Source: JAHCHG01 sp041394845 (GTDB lineage: Bacteria > Acidobacteriota > Blastocatellia > Pyrinomonadales > Pyrinomonadaceae). From it: a DNA stretch of 64,000 nt. This document shows positions 1 to 7,869 of this stretch, piece after piece; position 1 is the first letter of the stretch; every line of letters starts with the position of its first letter. Position numbers and translations under genes: made by a program. The stretch spans positions 2,443,983 to 2,507,982 of the forward strand of contig JAWKHL010000001.1 in the NCBI GenBank assembly GCA_041394845.1, given 5' to 3'. The notes beneath the pieces are model-generated. The model did not search any database. It was not told the origin of the DNA and worked only from the letters and a program-made list of their open reading frames with translations.

Positions 1-60
1 ACGGGTGATCATCAGTTCGCAACCGATAGCCCGTTCGTTCATTAAGGATCAAAATAAATT

Positions 61-88
61 CCTCTGTGTCCTCTGTGCCCTCTGTGGC
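61..88. repeat. Nonamer tandem repeat (CCTCTGTGN x3)
   Basis: Three adjacent 9-base units (CCTCTGTGT, CCTCTGTGC, CCTCTGTGG) lie just upstream of the first gene. The same vocabulary forms the arms of the palindromes at 18.68 and 37.69 kb, so this is probably one arm of a degraded copy of that family. It can be read through as CVLCALCG in frame with the next gene, which inflates that open frame. Confidence 0.6.
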
Positions 89-112
89 AAAAAACATTAT
101 CGGAGAAAAAAA

Positions 113-1441
113 ATGCTATTAAACGAACAGGAAGCAAGACGGATCACCGACAAGATCCTCTCTTTCGTCAAGGCCGATGACGCCGAGGTTTCGGTCAGGA
201 GCGAAAAACATTCGCATCTGCGGTTCGCCGGCAACGCTTTTTTGACCAGTGGCAACACCGTCGAACGCGGGGCGGGCGTGACGGTCTGGATCAAGGGCAA
301 ACGCGGTTCCTCATCGACCACCGATTTCGATGACGCCAGCCTCAAGGCGATGGTCGAGGAGGCCGAGCAGATCGCTTCGATCTCGCCGGTCGATCGCCAG
401 TATCTGCCGACGCTCGGGAAACAAAAATACAAAGAATCGAGCGGCTACGTCGAAGCGACGGCCGATCTGTCGCTCGAAAAGCGGGCCGAGCAGATCAGCA
501 AAATTCTCAAACAGAGCGAGAAGGCCGATGTCATCAGCGCCGGATTCCACGAAGCCCGCGCCACGGCCGGAGCCTTCGCCACCAAAAACGGCAATTTCGG
601 TTTTGAAAAGGAAACCGACGTCAGCCTTTCGATCACGGCCCGGACGCCGGACGGAGGGAGTTCCGGTTATTTCGGAAGGAGTCATTTCGACATCGGCCGG
701 CTCGACGCCGGGAGGATCGCCCGCGAAGCGATCCGCAAAGCCAAAGAAGGCCGCAACGCCCGGACCATCGAACCCGGCGCTTACAGCGTCATCCTCGAAC
801 CGCAGGCCGTCGCCGACCTGCTGGGCCGGATCGCCTTTCAGTTCGACGCCCGTCTGGCCGAAGAGGGCCGCAGTCCTTTTTCGGCCAAAGAAGGAAGGAC
901 AAAGCTGGGCGAGAAAATTTTTGACGAAAGAATAAATATCCTGAGCGACCCGTGGAATCCGGAGGTTCCGGCCTCGGCCTCGGCCCGCGACGGCATCCCG
1001 GCCGAGAAGATCTATCTGGTCAAAAACGGCGTGCTGGAGAATCTGATCTACTCGCGTTTCTGGGCCAAAACCAAAGAAAAGACGCCGACTCCCGGACCGG
1101 TCAACACCATTCTGGAATCGGGCGGCAAGCCCAATTCGCTCGAAGAAATGATCAAAGCGGGCGACAAAACTCTTTTGATCAGCCGTTTCTGGTACATCCG
1201 TTCGACCGACCCGCGAACCGCCAGCGTGACGGGCCTGACGCGCGACGGCGTCTGGATGATCGAAAAGGGGCGCGTGGCCTATCCGGTCAAAAACTTCCGC
1301 TTTAATCAATCGCTGATCCAAATGCTGGCCGGAGGCAATGTGGAACTGATCGGCGCGCCCGAACGGGTCGATGACGGAGAACTTCTGCCGGCTCTGAAAC
1401 TGAAGGAATTTAATTTCACCTCGCAATCGGAAGCCGTCTAG
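113..1441 (+). CDS. pmbA: TldE/PmbA-family metalloprotease subunit
   Basis: The 442-residue product matches the TldD/PmbA family, whose TldD-TldE heterodimer degrades unfolded peptides and processes some ribosomal peptides. The C-terminal half has the family pattern of a self-recognition segment, a G-V-L-E-N-L-I-Y-S-R-F motif and the closing I-G-A-P-E-R stretch. There is no HExxxH metal site, which fits the TldE/PmbA partner rather than catalytic TldD; a tldD gene may lie left of the window. The ATG at 113 is chosen because GGAG sits 7 bases upstream. The open frame extends back to base 5, but that part translates the nonamer repeat and is unlikely to be coding. Confidence 0.88.
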   Translation: MLLNEQEARRITDKILSFVKADDAEVSVRSEKHSHLRFAGNAFLTSGNTVERGAGVTVWIKGKRGSSSTTDFDDASLKAMVEEAEQIASISPVDRQYLPTLGKQKYKESSGYVEATADLSLEKRAEQISKILKQSEKADVISAGFHEARATAGAFATKNGNFGFEKETDVSLSITARTPDGGSSGYFGRSHFDIGRLDAGRIAREAIRKAKEGRNARTIEPGAYSVILEPQAVADLLGRIAFQFDARLAEEGRSPFSAKEGRTKLGEKIFDERINILSDPWNPEVPASASARDGIPAEKIYLVKNGVLENLIYSRFWAKTKEKTPTPGPVNTILESGGKPNSLEEMIKAGDKTLLISRFWYIRSTDPRTASVTGLTRDGVWMIEKGRVAYPVKNFRFNQSLIQMLAGGNVELIGAPERVDDGELLPALKLKEFNFTSQSEAV

Positions 1442-1481
1442 CCAGAGAGCGCGTTCCTTCCGATCCGCATCGTTTCCAATC

Positions 1482-1573
1482 AGTACGGGAAGCGGTAGCG
1501 CCCCGGTTGTCCTTAACCCGGTCGCTACGGCTCTAAATGAAAAGCTTACCCGGTCGCTCCCGCTCCCGGTACT
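1482..1573. repeat. Intergenic palindrome (GCGGTAGCG type)
   Basis: The arms AGTACGGGAAGCGGTAGCG (1482-1500) and CGCTCCCGCTCCCGGTACT (1555-1573) are inverted with three mismatches. Between them is a further inverted GGTAGCG/CGCTAC pair. Related words (AGCGATAGCGAGCGG, ATCGCTACCGCTC) recur at about 3340-3420. It lies between two convergent genes, so it could fold as a transcript end, but there is no T-run. Confidence 0.55.
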
Positions 1574-1593
1574 GATCTAGCCTGCGCTCCCAA

Positions 1594-2580
1594 CTAAACC
1601 GTTTCGGCTTTGGCGAATCTCTCGGCCAGTTTCGGAATCAGTTTTTTCGGCGCATCGATCGCGCCTTTGATGTGGCGGTGGTTGGTGAAATGCCCGGCCA
1701 CAAAGACGCCGGGGACGTTGGTTTCGAAGGTTTCCGGGTCATAGACCGGAACCTCGCCGTATTTGCCCCGTTCGGTCTCGACGCCCAAATTGGTGAGCAT
1801 CGTCAGATCGGCGTCCGCCCCGATCAGGACGAAAACGACGTCATTGGGAAGCGTCTGTCGCTTTCCGTCCTCGTCTTCGAGGATGACTTCTTTTTCGCCG
1901 ATCTCGATCACTTTGCCGAGAAAGAACAGTTGCAGACAGTGTTTTTTGAGTTGTTCTTCGAGCGGGTTTTTGACCCAGTATTTGATACAGCCCTGTTTCG
2001 GGTCGTTGTTCTCCCAATCGGCGCGAAAGATCGCCAGAGTCGCTTCGGCGCCCTCTTCGGCCAGAAAAAGCGCCGCCTCGCCGGCCGAATTCCCGCCGCC
2101 GACGACCAGCGCCCGTTTTTTGACCCACGGATAGGTTTCGCGGAAATGATCGTGAACTTTCGGCAGATCCTCGCCCGGCACGTTCAATTTTCGCGGGTAA
2201 TCCATCGCCCCGATGGCGAACAGGACGTTTTTCGTTTCATACTCGTTTTTGGCGGATCTAATCAGAAAATGATCCCCGCTTTTTTCGACGCTCAAGACCT
2301 CTTCTTCCCACCGAATGTTGAGTTCGTTATCGAGGACGAAGCGGACGTAATACGAAAGCAGTTCCTCGCGCGTCGGCTTTTCCCGCGCCGGTTTCAGATC
2401 GCCCTCGATAAATTCGAGTTCGTTGACGGTCGAAAAGACCGTCAACCCGACCGGATAATGATAGATCGTATTGCCGATCAGACCTTTTTCCAGAACCAGA
2501 TAATTCAACCCGTTCCTCTTCGCTTCATACGCGGCGGAGATCCCGGCCGGCCCGGCGCCGATCACTATTAAATCTTTCAT
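1594..2580 (-). CDS. ypdA: YpdA-like FAD-dependent thiol-disulfide reductase
   Basis: This 328-residue flavoprotein of the thioredoxin-reductase fold has an N-terminal FAD-binding G-A-G-P-A-G (residues 8-13), a second dinucleotide site G-G-G-N-S-A-G-E-A-A in mid-protein, and a C-terminal G-V-F-V-A-G-H segment. It lacks the CxxC of thioredoxin reductase and resembles the YpdA family, which in Firmicutes reduces bacillithiol disulfide with NADPH. Whether this organism makes bacillithiol cannot be judged here. The start at MKDLIVIGAG is chosen because 15 further upstream codons translate a tandem heptamer repeat. Confidence 0.8.
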   Translation of the reverse strand: MKDLIVIGAGPAGISAAYEAKRNGLNYLVLEKGLIGNTIYHYPVGLTVFSTVNELEFIEGDLKPAREKPTREELLSYYVRFVLDNELNIRWEEEVLSVEKSGDHFLIRSAKNEYETKNVLFAIGAMDYPRKLNVPGEDLPKVHDHFRETYPWVKKRALVVGGGNSAGEAALFLAEEGAEATLAIFRADWENNDPKQGCIKYWVKNPLEEQLKKHCLQLFFLGKVIEIGEKEVILEDEDGKRQTLPNDVVFVLIGADADLTMLTNLGVETERGKYGEVPVYDPETFETNVPGVFVAGHFTNHRHIKGAIDAPKKLIPKLAERFAKAETV

Positions 2581-2583
2581 AAT

Positions 2584-2647
2584 GGATAATGGATAACGGA
2601 TAACGGATAATTGAGAAGAAACCAATTATCCGCTATCCGTTATCCGT
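2584..2647. repeat. Heptamer palindrome (GGATAAC/GTTATCC)
   Basis: The left arm (2584-2613) is four 7-base units GGATAAT/GGATAAC. After a short loop the right arm (2624-2647) is the inverse, TTATCCG/CTATCCG/TTATCCG. It lies between the reductase gene and the downstream four-helix-bundle gene. A further one-sided array of the same word is at 3030-3060. Confidence 0.8.
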
Positions 2648-2648
2648 T

Positions 2649-3008
2649 TTACATTTTACTCTTAGCTGTTTTGATTGATGTAGTCAAAATTTTTTGCAAT
2701 TCATTACAGTCAATTATTAAAGATTCCGCTTGTTTTTCGGTGATATATTTTCCATCACGCAAAAGACAGAGCCAGTATTCGGTTTCAAACGCCTCTTTAT
2801 GAGCGATCGAAATTTTATGAACAAAATCGGCTTTGGATTGGGCTTGATTCCCTTCCGTAATATTTGCCCCGATCGAAGTTCCAGAACGCAAAACCTGTTT
2901 CGATAAAACAAACTCCTTCTTCTTTTCAACTAAATGTTTATAAAGGTTAACAATTCGTAAGGCAAATTGATAAGATTTAACCTTCAATACATTTTCTTTT
3001 TCATTCAT
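2649..3008 (-). CDS. Four-helix bundle protein (S23/TIGR02436 family)
   Basis: The 119-residue product matches the family first seen as proteins encoded within 23S rRNA intervening sequences. It keeps the R-S-G-T-S-I-G-A-N-I-T-E-G core (residues about 42-54) and the E-A-x-E-T-E-Y-W-L helix. Its role is unknown; members form pentameric helical bundles and usually occur as small mobile cargo. The gene is visibly more AT-rich than its neighbours and lies between heptamer arrays on both sides, suggesting acquisition. The start has no strong ribosome binding site. Confidence 0.85.
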   Translation of the reverse strand: MNEKENVLKVKSYQFALRIVNLYKHLVEKKKEFVLSKQVLRSGTSIGANITEGNQAQSKADFVHKISIAHKEAFETEYWLCLLRDGKYITEKQAESLIIDCNELQKILTTSIKTAKSKM

Positions 3009-3023
3009 CTCTCATCACTTATT

Positions 3024-3060
3024 TTTTCCATTATCCATTTTCCGTTATCCGTTATCCATT
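3024..3060. repeat. Heptamer array (TTATCCATT/TTATCCG)
   Basis: Units of about 7 bases (ATTATCC, ATTTTCC, GTTATCC, GTTATCC) run in tandem without a nearby inverse arm. They use the same word as the palindrome at 2584-2647, so the two arrays bracket the four-helix-bundle gene as a pair. Confidence 0.65.
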
Positions 3061-3314
3061 TAAGTTCTGTTTTCCAGTTTCTTTAATTCTTCCGTAAATT
3101 TCTCGATCTGCAATTTGGTGTTTTCGAGTTCCCGTTTCGAGGCCAGATATTTCTCCCATTCGCCAGTGTTGGTCAGCGCCTTGACGACGTCTTCATCGAG
3201 AGCGTGCGACATCAGCACGAGAAGATCGCTGAGGGCCTCGTGCCCGTCCAAAAGCGATTGGATGATGGTATAAGCCAGTTTGGCGTTCGGCAGGTCTATG
3301 TCTAAATCCTTCAT
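3060..3314 (-). CDS. Small hypothetical protein
   Basis: I do not recognise this protein of about 84 residues. It is acidic and helical: residues 1-50 (A-Y-T-I-I-Q-S-L-L-D-G-H-E-A-L-S-D) look like a soluble helical domain, and the last 30 residues (K-R-E-L-E-N-T-K-L-Q-I-E-K) form a short coiled coil. The start is uncertain: ATG at 3314 (MKDLDIDLPN) is preferred because upstream codons fall in a GC-rich repeat, but an ATG 7 codons earlier is possible. No good ribosome binding site is seen for either. Confidence 0.55.
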   Translation of the reverse strand: MKDLDIDLPNAKLAYTIIQSLLDGHEALSDLLVLMSHALDEDVVKALTNTGEWEKYLASKRELENTKLQIEKFTEELKKLENRT

Positions 3315-3466
3315 ATTTATTTGGGCGACGTTCATAAGTATCGCGAGCGATAGCGAGCGGGTGGGCCGCGCCAATCCAAAACCATATCGCTACCGCTCTA
3401 TGTACCGATCCCGGTTGCGGCGGTTCGGCACCGCTATAATCCCCGCCACATAAAAAGCCCTCTCTT

Positions 3467-4123
3467 TTATAAAATCTCCGTCAGGTCGATTTCGAAATCC
3501 GGCAAAACGTCTTCACCGGAAACCACCTGTGGGTTTTCCAGAATTTCGACCTCGCCGTTTCCCCGGTAAATGTGAACCTTTCTTTCGATCGGGTCGATCA
3601 GCCAGCCGAGGCGGACGCCGTTTTCGATGTATTCTTCCAGTTTGTTTTGCAAGATCGCCAGGCGGTCTGTTTTTGAGCGGAGTTCGATGACGAAATCGGG
3701 AGCAATTTCAGTAAACTTTTCCTCGCGCTCCTCGGCGGGAAAAGCGAAATATCGCTCTTTTAAGATCCAGGCCGCGTCGGGCATCCGTTTGGCGCCGTTG
3801 GGCAAGGTGAATTTGGCCGAAGACTCAAAGCAAACTCCGGTGTTGTCTTTTTTCGCCCAGTTCCAAAGTTGAGCGTCAATGGCCATATTTTTTCTGCTTG
3901 TTTCGGGAAATGGGGGAGGCATAATCTCAAAATCTCCGTCTGCGTTGGTTTCGATCCGCAAATGTTCGTTAGCGGCATCGATCTCGTGAAGTTGTTCATC
4001 GGTAAACTTGCGCCCGCCCATCTTCAAAACAAAGAAAAACGGCTCGGTTGTTTTTATTTGCAATTCGCCATCGGGCATCTTAAATGTTTGCGCATTCTCA
4101 AACAGATCAATTACTGCGGTCAT
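3467..4123 (-). CDS. Uma2-family (DUF820) putative endonuclease
   Basis: The 218-residue product has the Uma2/DUF820 restriction-endonuclease-like fold. The order is an N-terminal basic strand, the central P-D-A-A-W-I-L segment (catalytic-type Asp), A-P-D-F-V-I-E-L-R-S (PD-(D/E)xK-like core, about residue 145) and the family-typical G-V-R-L-G-W-L-I-D-P near residue 180. Function in bacteria is unknown; the family is greatly expanded in cyanobacteria and present in Blastocatellia. It appears monocistronic. Confidence 0.85.
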   Translation of the reverse strand: MTAVIDLFENAQTFKMPDGELQIKTTEPFFFVLKMGGRKFTDEQLHEIDAANEHLRIETNADGDFEIMPPPFPETSRKNMAIDAQLWNWAKKDNTGVCFESSAKFTLPNGAKRMPDAAWILKERYFAFPAEEREEKFTEIAPDFVIELRSKTDRLAILQNKLEEYIENGVRLGWLIDPIERKVHIYRGNGEVEILENPQVVSGEDVLPDFEIDLTEIL

Positions 4124-4155
4124 AAATCTTACCTCTTTCGGATCATTTTACCCCA

Positions 4156-5127
4156 TTATGTGACGATCGGTAAATTTTTCACAGTTGCCGTCAGATCGCC
4201 GACTTTCAGTTGAGTATCTTCTTCCAAAAAAGCATACCGGACGTAGCCGAGCGCGATCGTTTTGCCGAGTTCGGGCGAAAGGCAGGCGGAGGTTATTTTC
4301 CCGGCGTTCTTGTCGTCGGAAGATCTCAGTTCGGCTCCCGGCAACCCATCCGCCGCCGCGGACGGTTCTGATAGAATCAGCCCGCTCAGACGTTTGGCGA
4401 CGTGGCCGCGAAAATGGATGCGGGCGATCACCTCCTGACCGATATAACAGCCCTTGTTGTAGCTGATCAGATCTTCAAGACCGATCTCGGGAACGACCGT
4501 CGTTTCGTCCATATCGACGCCGTAGAGGGGCAATCCGGCCTCGATCCGCAAAACTTCGAACGCCTCGGCGGAGATGTCCCTGACGCCCATTTCGCGCAGA
4601 TGGCTTTTAAGATCGTCGCCGATATTGGCCGGCACGTAAAAATAAAAGCCCTCCTCACCGATGTCCGGGTCGCTCAGAGCGATCAGCTTTTCACCCGCAA
4701 ATTCGATCTCGAAAATCTTTTTATCCGAATCCGAAATCCGAAATCCGAGATCCGAAATCCCCTTCCCCTGCAACGAAAGACAGACGAATTCCTCCGACAG
4801 ATCGCGAACGTGAAAATCTCCGGCCAGAGTAAATCGTTCCAGATTTTTCAGAATCGCCCCGGCGGTCGCTTTTTCGGTGTCGAAATAAAACTTGCCGCCG
4901 ATCTTTCCGACCCGGACGACGGCCAGCAGTCGCCCTTGCGCGTTGGGAAAAGCGGCCCGCATCCACTGGCCTTCCGGCAAAGCCTTGATCCCGTTGGTGA
5001 TCAACCCGTCGAGAAACATCTCGGCCTCGCCGCCCGAAACCTCCGTCAAACCGCGTCCCGAAAAATCAAACAGGCCGCCGCCTCGATGGCGGACGGCCCG
5101 GTATTGTTCCAAAATCTCTTCTTTCAT
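4156..5127 (-). CDS. ygfZ: Folate-binding protein YgfZ (GcvT-like)
   Basis: This 323-residue tetrahydrofolate-binding protein of the GcvT/YgfZ family helps maintain some Fe-S enzymes. The diagnostic K-G-C-Y-I-G-Q-E motif is present (about residues 231-238), with the conserved Cys, followed by the C-terminal barrel. The start MKEEILEQYR is chosen because the upstream in-frame codons translate another heptamer array. Residues about 122-134 (ISDLGFRISDSD) are the translation of an in-frame run of 7-base repeats, absent from usual family members; it sits in what should be a surface loop. The locus fits with the Mrp and IscA genes 2-4 kb away, all Fe-S related. Confidence 0.88.
   Translation of the reverse strand: MKEEILEQYRAVRHRGGGLFDFSGRGLTEVSGGEAEMFLDGLITNGIKALPEGQWMRAAFPNAQGRLLAVVRVGKIGGKFYFDTEKATAGAILKNLERFTLAGDFHVRDLSEEFVCLSLQGKGISDLGFRISDSDKKIFEIEFAGEKLIALSDPDIGEEGFYFYVPANIGDDLKSHLREMGVRDISAEAFEVLRIEAGLPLYGVDMDETTVVPEIGLEDLISYNKGCYIGQEVIARIHFRGHVAKRLSGLILSEPSAAADGLPGAELRSSDDKNAGKITSACLSPELGKTIALGYVRYAFLEEDTQLKVGDLTATVKNLPIVT
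4723..4760. repeat. In-frame heptamer array inside ygfZ
   Basis: Five 7-base units related to CCGAAAT run within the coding sequence. Three heptamers equal seven codons, so the protein shows a seven-residue period (I-S-D-L-G-F-R, then I-S-D). No stop is created on the gene's strand. Confidence 0.85.
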
Positions 5128-5164
5128 TGTTGGGGCAATATTATACAGGCGGGGGCGGCAATTG

Positions 5165-5275
5165 GTAAAAGGTAGAAGGTGATGGGTGATAGGTGATGGG
5201 TGATAGGAAAGAAAAATCCCATCACCCATCACCTATCACCTATCACTTTTCACCTTTAACTCTTCACCCATCACC
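5165..5275. repeat. Heptamer palindrome (GGTGATG/CATCACC)
   Basis: The left arm is GGTGATGGGTGATAGGTGAT and onward (5178-5207). The right arm (5217-5275) is runs of CATCACC/TATCACC ending inside the 3' end of the next gene. The same word is used in the palindrome at 18.82-18.93 kb. Confidence 0.85.
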
Positions 5276-5788
5276 ATCATCTCCCTCGTTCTCGCAGCTG
5301 ATCCCCCTGGTCGAGACCGCTTCGAACTTTTTGGTCCGGGTGTCGGCCCGCCAGGCTTTCTGGATGCTGTAACTGTTTTTTTCCGGAAGGAGTTCGGCCA
5401 GCACGATCAGATTGAGGTCTTCCTTTTTATTGATCGTGCAGGGAAAAGTCATTCCCTGAAGAATCTCCTGATTTTCTTTGAGCTGGGGGAGATAAATGAC
5501 GTCCTTGACCTGCCAGTTGGGAAGCCCGCTCCAGTTCCGGCCGGTTATTCTGGTCAGCCAGAGCATCTCGGTTTTCCCTTTCTTCATCCGCGAAACCCCG
5601 TAGTTTTCGTTTTCCAGCAGACTGCCGCCGAGATCGCGGACGCCGTTCGGCAATTTTTGATTGTAGGTAACGCCGGTGTATTGGTAGCCGATGTATCCAT
5701 TTCCCTTCTTTTTCGCCGCGTGTTTCTGGGCGACGGCCAGCGCCGGGATCGACAGAACGACCAGCAGGGCGATCAAACGAAACTTCAT
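5264..5788 (-). CDS. Secreted hypothetical protein
   Basis: The 174-residue product has a clear signal peptide (MKFRLIALLVVLSIPALAVA, cleavage after AVA). The mature part has no motif I recognise; it is rich in Tyr, Trp and Lys (Y-I-G-Y-Q-Y-T-G-V-T-Y) with two Cys that could pair. The last residues (E-G-D-D-G-D-G) are encoded where the CATCACC array begins, so the natural C-terminus may have been altered by the repeat. Probably periplasmic or exported. Confidence 0.7.
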   Translation of the reverse strand: MKFRLIALLVVLSIPALAVAQKHAAKKKGNGYIGYQYTGVTYNQKLPNGVRDLGGSLLENENYGVSRMKKGKTEMLWLTRITGRNWSGLPNWQVKDVIYLPQLKENQEILQGMTFPCTINKKEDLNLIVLAELLPEKNSYSIQKAWRADTRTKKFEAVSTRGISCENEGDDGDG

Positions 5789-5830
5789 AACTGCAAGCTC
5801 CTTAAAAACAACTGATTTTGTAATTTTTTA

Positions 5831-6445
5831 TTAGCGACCGGCGCCCGTCGACCTTCCGATCGCCCGGGCCAAAACCTGATAATCTTCGAGTTGTTCCGAT
5901 TCGCGTCGGTGCGATGCGAGAACCTGCGGACTTGGATGATAAAGCGGGATAAGAAGGCGTCCGTTCCAGCGTTGAATTTTTCCAACGTCCGTTTTCAACG
6001 AAAGTTGATGATACTCCAATAATTTCAAGGCTTCAAGTGCAACCGAGCCCAATGTCGCAATTATTTTCGGATTTATCAATTCGATCGTTCTTCGCAGGAA
6101 ATCCGAACAGTTTCTGACCTCGCTTTTTTTCGGATTGCGGTTGGCTCCCGAGGGTTTGCGCGGACTGCACAAAACGGCGTTGGTGATGAAGATCTGCTCG
6201 CGCCGGAGTTCGATCGAATCGAGAAAACGCTGAAAATTCTCGCCCGATTTGTCGCCCCAGAAGGGCCGCCTGGTCCTATCGGCGCCCTGTCGGCCCGGCG
6301 CTTCGGCGATAAAAAAGACTTTCGGCGAAAGATGACCGTTGAGTTCGCTCAGAACGGCCGTCTTGTCGCGCATCGCCTCGCAAGTAAGGCATTTTTGCGC
6401 CTCCCGGGAAAGTTCGAGGAACCGTTTTCTTTTGGTTGAACTCAT
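5831..6445 (-). CDS. Family 4/5-like Fe-S uracil-DNA glycosylase
   Basis: The 204-residue product fits the uracil-DNA glycosylase superfamily and would remove uracil from DNA. Motif 1 E-A-P-G-R-Q-G-A-D is at residues 48-56 and the downstream H-P-S-P motif 2 is near residue 170. Four Cys placed C19-x2-C22, C93 and C113 match the [4Fe-4S] cluster spacing of family 4 and 5 enzymes. R-R-P-F-W-G-D-K-S-G follows motif 1 as in the superfamily. It is divergent from standard family 4, so the exact subfamily is open. Confidence 0.8.
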   Translation of the reverse strand: MSSTKRKRFLELSREAQKCLTCEAMRDKTAVLSELNGHLSPKVFFIAEAPGRQGADRTRRPFWGDKSGENFQRFLDSIELRREQIFITNAVLCSPRKPSGANRNPKKSEVRNCSDFLRRTIELINPKIIATLGSVALEALKLLEYHQLSLKTDVGKIQRWNGRLLIPLYHPSPQVLASHRRESEQLEDYQVLARAIGRSTGAGR

Positions 6446-6474
6446 TATTTTGCTCGTGTATTGTGAAAGAAAGC

Positions 6475-6586
6475 GGTTAATTGTAAATAGTTAATTGTTA
6501 ATTGTCCGAGGATTCTTTTTTTTGAAAAATCCCGGCCAATCGAGTTTTTTTCCAATTAACAATTAACCATTAACAACTAACTATTT
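6475..6586. repeat. Heptamer palindrome (TTAATTG/CAATTAA)
   Basis: The left arm GGTTAATTG..AGTTAATTGTTAATTG (6475-6504) and right arm CAATTAACAATTAACCATTAAC (from 6553) are inverse 7-base tandems around a loop of about 48 bases. It occupies most of the gap between the divergent glycosylase and mrp genes and so must overlap their promoters. Confidence 0.8.
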
Positions 6587-6607
6587 AAATGTTACCAAGG
6601 TTTAAAT

Positions 6608-7696
6608 ATGAATCAAATAACGGAAGAAAAAGTATTAGAAAAATTAAAAAACATCGTCGATCCCGATCTGAAGAAAGACATCGTGACGCTCGGATTCGTC
6701 AAGGATCTTGAGATCGGCAAAGGCGGAGACGTTTCGTTCCGAATCGTGTTGACGACTCCGGCCTGCCCGGTCAAGGACGCCTTTGAAACCGAGGCCAAAG
6801 AACTGGTCGGATCGATCGAAGGCGTCACCGGCGTCAAGATCACAATGGACGCCGAGGTTCCCAAAGGACGCGGGATCGCCGGCAATCAGGCTTTGCCGGG
6901 CGTCAAGAACATCATCGCCGTTTCGAGCGGCAAGGGCGGCGTCGGCAAATCGACGGTGGCGGTCAATCTGGCGGTTGCCCTATCGAAAGACGGCGCCCGG
7001 GTCGGTCTGATGGACGCCGACGTTTACGGGCCGAACGTCCCGCTGATGCTCGGTCTGGCGCAAAAACAGCCGACCGCCTCGAACGGCAAGATCGTGCCGC
7101 TCGAAGCCCACGGAGTCAAGATGATCTCGATGGCCGTTCTGGCCCCGCCCGACAAGCCGATGATCCTGCGCGGGCCGATGCTCCACGGCATTGTCCGGCA
7201 GTTTCTGACCGACGTTGATTGGGGCGAACTGGATTATTTGATCGTCGACATGCCGCCGGGAACTGGCGACGTTCAGCTTTCGCTGGCCCAACTCGTCCCG
7301 GTTCAGGGCGCGGTTCTGGTAACGACCCCGCAGATCGTTTCCCTGTCGGACGTCCGGCGCGCGCTCAAGATGTTCGAAACGGTGGCCGTACCGGTCCTCG
7401 GCGTCATCGAAAACATGTCCTATTTCGTCCCGCCCGATATGCCCGACAAACGCTATGACATTTTCGGCTCCGGGGGCGGCAGCGCCTTCGCCGACGAGAT
7501 GGACGTTCCCTTCCTCGGCGAAGTCCCGCTCGGCATCGAAGTCCGCGAAGCCGGCGATCGCGGAACTCCGGTGGTCATCTCAAATCCGGACTCCCCGCAG
7601 GCCGCAGCTTTTCGAAAAGTGGCCGAAGAGGTCGCCCGGCAGGTTTCCATCGAAGCGATGAAACCGGAACTGGTGATCATGTCGCGGGCAAAGTAG
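6608..7696 (+). CDS. apbC: Mrp/ApbC Fe-S cluster carrier P-loop ATPase
   Basis: The 362-residue product is a Mrp/NBP35-family protein that carries and transfers Fe-S clusters. Residues 1-75 form a MIP18 (DUF59) domain with the conserved Cys (T-P-A-C53-P). The deviant Walker A G-K-G-G-V-G-K-S-T is at 108-116, followed by D-M-P-P-G-T-G-D. The usual CxxC between the I-E-N-M-S-Y-F and D-I-F-G-S-G-G-G segments is missing (the stretch reads V-P-P-D-M-P-D-K-R-Y), a variant I recall from cyanobacterial homologues. The gene precedes an IscA-type gene on the same strand, supporting a Fe-S role. Confidence 0.93.
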   Translation: MNQITEEKVLEKLKNIVDPDLKKDIVTLGFVKDLEIGKGGDVSFRIVLTTPACPVKDAFETEAKELVGSIEGVTGVKITMDAEVPKGRGIAGNQALPGVKNIIAVSSGKGGVGKSTVAVNLAVALSKDGARVGLMDADVYGPNVPLMLGLAQKQPTASNGKIVPLEAHGVKMISMAVLAPPDKPMILRGPMLHGIVRQFLTDVDWGELDYLIVDMPPGTGDVQLSLAQLVPVQGAVLVTTPQIVSLSDVRRALKMFETVAVPVLGVIENMSYFVPPDMPDKRYDIFGSGGGSAFADEMDVPFLGEVPLGIEVREAGDRGTPVVISNPDSPQAAAFRKVAEEVARQVSIEAMKPELVIMSRAK

Positions 7697-7749
7697 TCGG
7701 TGGTCAGTGGTCAGCGACCGCTCGATTCAATCTGACCACCGATCACTGA
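7697..7749. repeat. Heptamer palindrome (GTGGTCA/TGACCAC)
   Basis: The left arm TCGGTGGTCAGTGGTCAG (7697-7714) begins at the mrp stop codon. The right arm CTGACCACCGATCACTGA (7732-7749) is its near inverse. The hairpin may act as a transcript end for mrp, although there is no T-run. Confidence 0.7.
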
Positions 7750-7869
7750 ATTTCGACCAACCTATCGCTAAAACTTGTTATCTAAGGCAAAGTTGGTTAA
7801 AATTGACAATAATGTAAAGATTCGTTTTATGGATCTTTTGAAATAATAGCAGGAGATAAATAGAAATTT

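Noticed and set aside
24..112. Longer N-terminus for the PmbA protein
   Set aside because: It translates a 9-base tandem repeat and has no ribosome binding site, while GGAG precedes the ATG at 113.
311..1426. Long minus-strand frame across pmbA, and similar long antisense frames across the FG-GAP, kinase and oxidoreductase genes
   Set aside because: These are shadows of GC-rich genes: low-complexity Arg/Asp/Gly-rich translations without family motifs.
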